A stretch of 64,000 bases of DNA. Source: Abyssibius sp040880065. GTDB taxonomy: Bacteria > Pseudomonadota > Alphaproteobacteria > Rhodobacterales > Rhodobacteraceae. Position 1 is the first letter of the stretch, and every line of letters begins with the position of its first letter. The notes beneath the pieces are model-generated. The model saw only the letters and a program-made list of their open reading frames with translations. It searched no databases and was not told the DNA's origin. Location: NCBI GenBank assembly GCA_040880065.1, contig JBBDJE010000059.1:3953-67952 (forward strand), read 5' to 3'. The translations under genes and the position numbers were made by a program. Shown in pieces: positions 61,479 through 64,000 of this stretch.

Positions 61479-61711
61479 AAACCGTCAAAGTCTTCGGCCC
61501 CGGCTGCGCCCGCTGCGCCGCAACCGAAACCATGGTCAAGCAGGCCGCCGCGAAGCTCGGTATCGAAGTGACCGTCGAAAAGGTCACCGATGCCAAATCT
61601 ATTGCTATGGCGGGTGTCATGTCTACGCCGGGCATCGCCGTGGACGGCAAGCTGGTCCATGCCGGTGGCCTGCCCGATGCGGCGAAACTCGATGGCTGGC
61701 TGACCGCATGA
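61475..61711 (+). CDS. Mini-thioredoxin (redox-active disulfide protein 2 type)
   Basis: A 78-residue thioredoxin-fold protein with the redox CxxC at Cys11-Cys14 (VFGPGCARCAATE) and the cis-proline loop VMSTPGIAVDGKL. Proteins of this size are often found beside YraQ/ArsP-like permeases, probably supplying reductant or delivering a thiol-bound cargo. AAAAGGA lies upstream. It overlaps both neighbours by 4 bp. Confidence 0.85.
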   Translation: MKTVKVFGPGCARCAATETMVKQAAAKLGIEVTVEKVTDAKSIAMAGVMSTPGIAVDGKLVHAGGLPDAAKLDGWLTA

Positions 61712-62619
61712 TCCGCACCTTCATTACCGCCGCCTGCGTCGCTGTCCCCTCTGCCGTTCTGGCAGATGTCCTGACCGTCCAGCCTGTTACGGAGGATGTC
61801 TGGGCCATCGTCGGCCCGCTGGAACAGCGCAGCGAGGTCAACCTTGCCAATAACGCAACCTTCGGGCTTGTCGTGACCCGCGAGGGCGCCGTGCTGATGG
61901 ACCCCGGCGGGTCATGGAAAGGTGCGGAAATGCTCCACGCGACTATCCGCACCATCACTGATCTGCCGGTGGTTTATGTCATCGACACGGGCGGTCAGGA
62001 CCACCGCTGGCTTGGCAATGGCTACTGGCAGGCGCAGGGCGCCACAGTGATCGCGAGTGCCGCGGCGGTAGAGGATCACCGGGCCCGCGCGCGCGATCAT
62101 ATGATCGCGCTGTCGCAGTTTCTTGGCGAAGGGCTGGCCGGCACCGAACCTGCCTATGCCGATGTGATCTTTCAAGCTGATTACACCCTTGATCTGGGCG
62201 GCTTCAGCTTCGAGATCATGCACCGCGGAGCGGCGCATACCCCCGGCGACAGTTTCATCTGGCTGGACGAACGCAATGTCATGTTCACAGGGGACATCGT
62301 TTATGTGGACCGTATTCTCGGCAACGGCCCCGCACGCGACACCGATAGTTGGATCGCGGTATTTGAAGCTATGGCGGCCTACCAGCCCATGCACATCGTT
62401 CCCGGCCACGGCAGCGCGACCGACCTGCCCAAGGCCACGCGCGAAACCTACGATTACCTCGTGAACCTGCGCACACAGATCGGGGCGCTGATCGAGGACG
62501 GCGGCAACATCATGGATGCCCCAACCATCGATCAGTCGGCGTGGTCCTATCTGGAACAGTTCGCCGCACTTGCAGGCCGCAACGCACAGGCCACCTATGA
62601 GGAAATGGAGTGGGAGTGA
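61708..62619 (+). CDS. Exported metallo-beta-lactamase-fold protein with altered metal site
   Basis: A 303-residue MBL-fold protein with a signal peptide (about 1-19, ending AVLA-D). The later ligands His177 (AAHTPGDS), Asp196 (MFTGDIVY) and His234 (VPGHGS) are present. The HxHxDH motif, however, reads Thr94-Gly-Gly-Gln-Asp98-His99, so the first two zinc histidines are missing. A one-metal or non-hydrolytic role is possible. Similarity to periplasmic SoxH-like and quinoprotein-associated MBL proteins suggests sulfur or redox chemistry, which is inference. Confidence 0.8.
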   Translation: MIRTFITAACVAVPSAVLADVLTVQPVTEDVWAIVGPLEQRSEVNLANNATFGLVVTREGAVLMDPGGSWKGAEMLHATIRTITDLPVVYVIDTGGQDHRWLGNGYWQAQGATVIASAAAVEDHRARARDHMIALSQFLGEGLAGTEPAYADVIFQADYTLDLGGFSFEIMHRGAAHTPGDSFIWLDERNVMFTGDIVYVDRILGNGPARDTDSWIAVFEAMAAYQPMHIVPGHGSATDLPKATRETYDYLVNLRTQIGALIEDGGNIMDAPTIDQSAWSYLEQFAALAGRNAQATYEEMEWE

Positions 62620-63018
62620 TGCTGAAATACCACGTCTCCGCCCGCCGGATCGATAGCCACGGCTCCGAGGCCACGACCAAGGACGCACGGATCGTCCTTG
62701 ATACCGACATGGCGGGGCGGGCGGGCGCGTTCAACCCGGCCGAAATGTTGCTTGCCAGCCTTGGCGCCTGTATCCTGAAAGGGACCGAGCGCGTGATCCC
62801 TATGCTGCAATTCGAGCTGCATGGTATCGAGGTCAGCCCTCCGTCAGGACAGCCCGCCGAAGATGGTCCGTATCGACTAAGAAATCATCGTGGACACCGA
62901 TAAAAGTGATCAACGGATAGAGCTGCTGCACAAGAACCTGCAAAAATACGGCACAATTTATAATACCCTGGCCGACGCAACCGCGCTTGGCGGCACAATC
63001 CATAGGAAAACTGCCTGA
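62619..63018 (+). pseudogene. Broken OsmC/Ohr-family gene
   Basis: The first frame reads MLKYHVSARRIDSHGSEATT..., with FNPAEMLLASLGACILKGTERV (the OsmC region with the peroxidatic cysteine at LGAC), then drifts off and stops at 62903. From about 62842 the next frame carries the family's continuation, RQDSPPKMVRID, then a TAA at 62878-62880 where tyrosine is expected, then EIIVDTDKSDQRIELLHKNL and LADATALGG to a TGA at 63016. One frameshift near 62838-62845 and one nonsense change are both needed, so the gene is inactive unless the sequence is in error. Confidence 0.8.
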
Positions 63019-63911
63019 TGCCCCACGATCACAACCATGTCCCACCCGCCGATCTTGGCCCCGCATTCCGCTGGGCGGTCGGACTCAACAGCGCCTATGT
63101 CGTCGTGGAGGCGACGTTCGGCTTTCTGACCGGTTCGCTCGCGCTTCTGGCGGACGCCGCGCATAACCTGACCGACGTGGCGGGGTTGTTGATCGCCTGG
63201 GGGGCAGCTGTGCTAGCCAAACGGGTGGGCAACGGCACCTATACCTTCGGCTATGGCCGCGCCACGATCCTCGCGGCAATGTTGAACGCGGTCGCCATCC
63301 TGATCGGTGTCGTTGTCGTGATTTGGGAAGCATCGCAGCGTTTCACCGACCCCATCGAGGTGCCGGGGCTGACGGTTCTGCTGGTGGCGCTGGTGGGAAT
63401 CGCGGTCAACACCGGATCAGCGTTGTTGTTCATGAAATCACAAAAGGATGATCTGAACGCCAAGGGCGCGTTCCTGCACATGGCTGCTGATGCAGCCGTA
63501 TCAGGTGCTGTGGTGCTGGCGGCCGCCGGTATCCTGTATACCGGCTGGCAGTGGCTGGACCCAGCGGTCGCCATCGCCGTGTCGGTGCTGATCGCCTGGA
63601 CCGCCTGGGGCCTGATGCGCGACGCGCTGCGACTGGAACTGGACGGCGTACCCGAAAAAATCGATCGACAGGCTGTCGCGGACTGGATTGGCGATCAACC
63701 CGGCGTAACCAATGTGCACGACCTGCACATCTGGGCTCTGTCCACCACCCGCACCGCATTGGCCGTGCATGTGGTTTGGCAGGGGGAAGACGCCGATGCC
63801 TTCCTTGACCATGTGGCCGACGAATTGGAGCATGACTTCGGCATTACCCATGTCACGCTGCAAGTCGAATCCACACCATGCGAACGCGCCGGCGCGTGCC
63901 TTGCGACCTGA
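63018..63911 (+). CDS. Cation diffusion facilitator family efflux transporter
   Basis: A 297-residue proton-coupled metal exporter. Six membrane segments are predicted, with metal-site residues in LLADAAHNLTDVAGL (segment 2, HxxxD) and HMAADAAVSGAV (segment 5). A cytoplasmic ferredoxin-like domain ends the protein (VHDLHIWALS, HVTLQVES) with cysteines near the terminus (TPCERAGACL). The histidine-bearing N-terminus (PHDHNHVPP) is typical. Zinc, cobalt, cadmium or nickel are possible substrates. Its ATG overlaps the OsmC TGA. Confidence 0.9.
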   Translation: MPHDHNHVPPADLGPAFRWAVGLNSAYVVVEATFGFLTGSLALLADAAHNLTDVAGLLIAWGAAVLAKRVGNGTYTFGYGRATILAAMLNAVAILIGVVVVIWEASQRFTDPIEVPGLTVLLVALVGIAVNTGSALLFMKSQKDDLNAKGAFLHMAADAAVSGAVVLAAAGILYTGWQWLDPAVAIAVSVLIAWTAWGLMRDALRLELDGVPEKIDRQAVADWIGDQPGVTNVHDLHIWALSTTRTALAVHVVWQGEDADAFLDHVADELEHDFGITHVTLQVESTPCERAGACLAT

Positions 63912-63970
63912 CATGAATAATAAAATCTATCTTTCGTACTTAAACCGTAAGCATCCGGCGTAGGACGCGG

Positions 63971-64000
63971 TCACGCGGCCTTGACAGCTTCCTGCATGAC
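63971..64000 (-). CDS. C-terminal end of a gene running off the right edge (tentative)
   Basis: On the minus strand the last 30 bases read VMQEAVKAA and then TGA. The frame is open to the window edge, but only nine residues are visible, so I cannot identify the product or be sure it is coding. Confidence 0.2.
   Translation of the reverse strand, partial: VMQEAVKAA

Noticed and set aside
1..64000. CRISPR arrays, tRNA or rRNA genes, prophage or complete insertion sequences
   Set aside because: None was seen on reading both strands; intergenic gaps are short and lack repeat-spacer patterns, cloverleaf genes or transposase frames.

Overview
The window is about 64 kb of high-GC alphaproteobacterial chromosome. 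It looks like a member of the Rhodobacterales (Roseobacter/Rhodobacter group). The evidence is gene content and order: phoR-pstSCAB-phoU-phoB, irr next to fabA-fabB-fabI, miaB-phoH-ybeY-corC-lnt, a SAM/SAH-type riboswitch before metK, aroA-cmk-rpsA-ihfB, and a MucR regulator. No rRNA, tRNA, CRISPR array, prophage or complete insertion sequence was seen. Genes are tightly packed, and many pairs overlap by 4-16 bp.

Layout. 0-4.1 kb (minus strand): PtsP (nitrogen PTS enzyme I), aspartokinase and a DUF1178 protein. 4.1-11.6 kb: a complete phosphate-sensing and uptake operon with a Pho box before pstS and an attenuator-like hairpin after it. 11.7-14.7 kb: sulfurtransferase, class I aminotransferase and an ornithine-cyclodeaminase-family enzyme. 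14.7-26.8 kb: a divergent locus I consider the most interesting part. On the minus strand are an ScfR-type (short-chain acyl-CoA) regulator, a receiver-only response regulator, an 80-residue membrane protein and an SLC5-transporter/histidine-kinase fusion. On the plus strand are a five-gene LivFGHMJ-like ABC importer with a Tat-type binding protein and then acetyl-CoA synthetase. The layout suggests a sense-import-activate module for acetate or a related short-chain acid. 26.8-32.7 kb: a 37-residue lipoprotein, Irr, unsaturated fatty acid synthesis (FabA, FabB, FabI), then a HAD dehalogenase, an alpha/beta hydrolase and a PLP dehydratase.

32.8-43.6 kb: a dimethylglycine/sarcosine dehydrogenase-family protein, M3 oligopeptidase, MucR, MiaB and the PhoH-YbeY-CorC-Lnt block. 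43.7-53.4 kb: riboswitch-controlled metK, trmB, a Nudix hydrolase, a class II EPSP synthase, cmk, rpsA, ihfB, a LapA-domain protein, trpF, a GNAT protein and trpB. 53.4-59.0 kb: a folded element after trpB, a secreted protein paired with a membrane-tethered LuxR-type regulator, a DUF2158 protein with a disordered basic/acidic tail, DUF2332, pth, rplY (L25) and an FMN-dependent L-lactate dehydrogenase behind a palindromic operator candidate.

59.0-64.0 kb looks like an accessory segment. It opens with about 450 bp of gene-free sequence that reads more AT-rich than its surroundings. A compact ArsR-controlled operon follows: ArsR, a YraQ/ArsP-like permease, a methyltransferase, a CxxC mini-thioredoxin, a metallo-beta-lactamase-fold protein lacking two usual zinc histidines, a broken OsmC gene and a cation-diffusion-facilitator exporter. 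It is probably a metal, metalloid or reactive-sulfur detoxification cluster. A partial minus-strand reading frame runs off the right edge.
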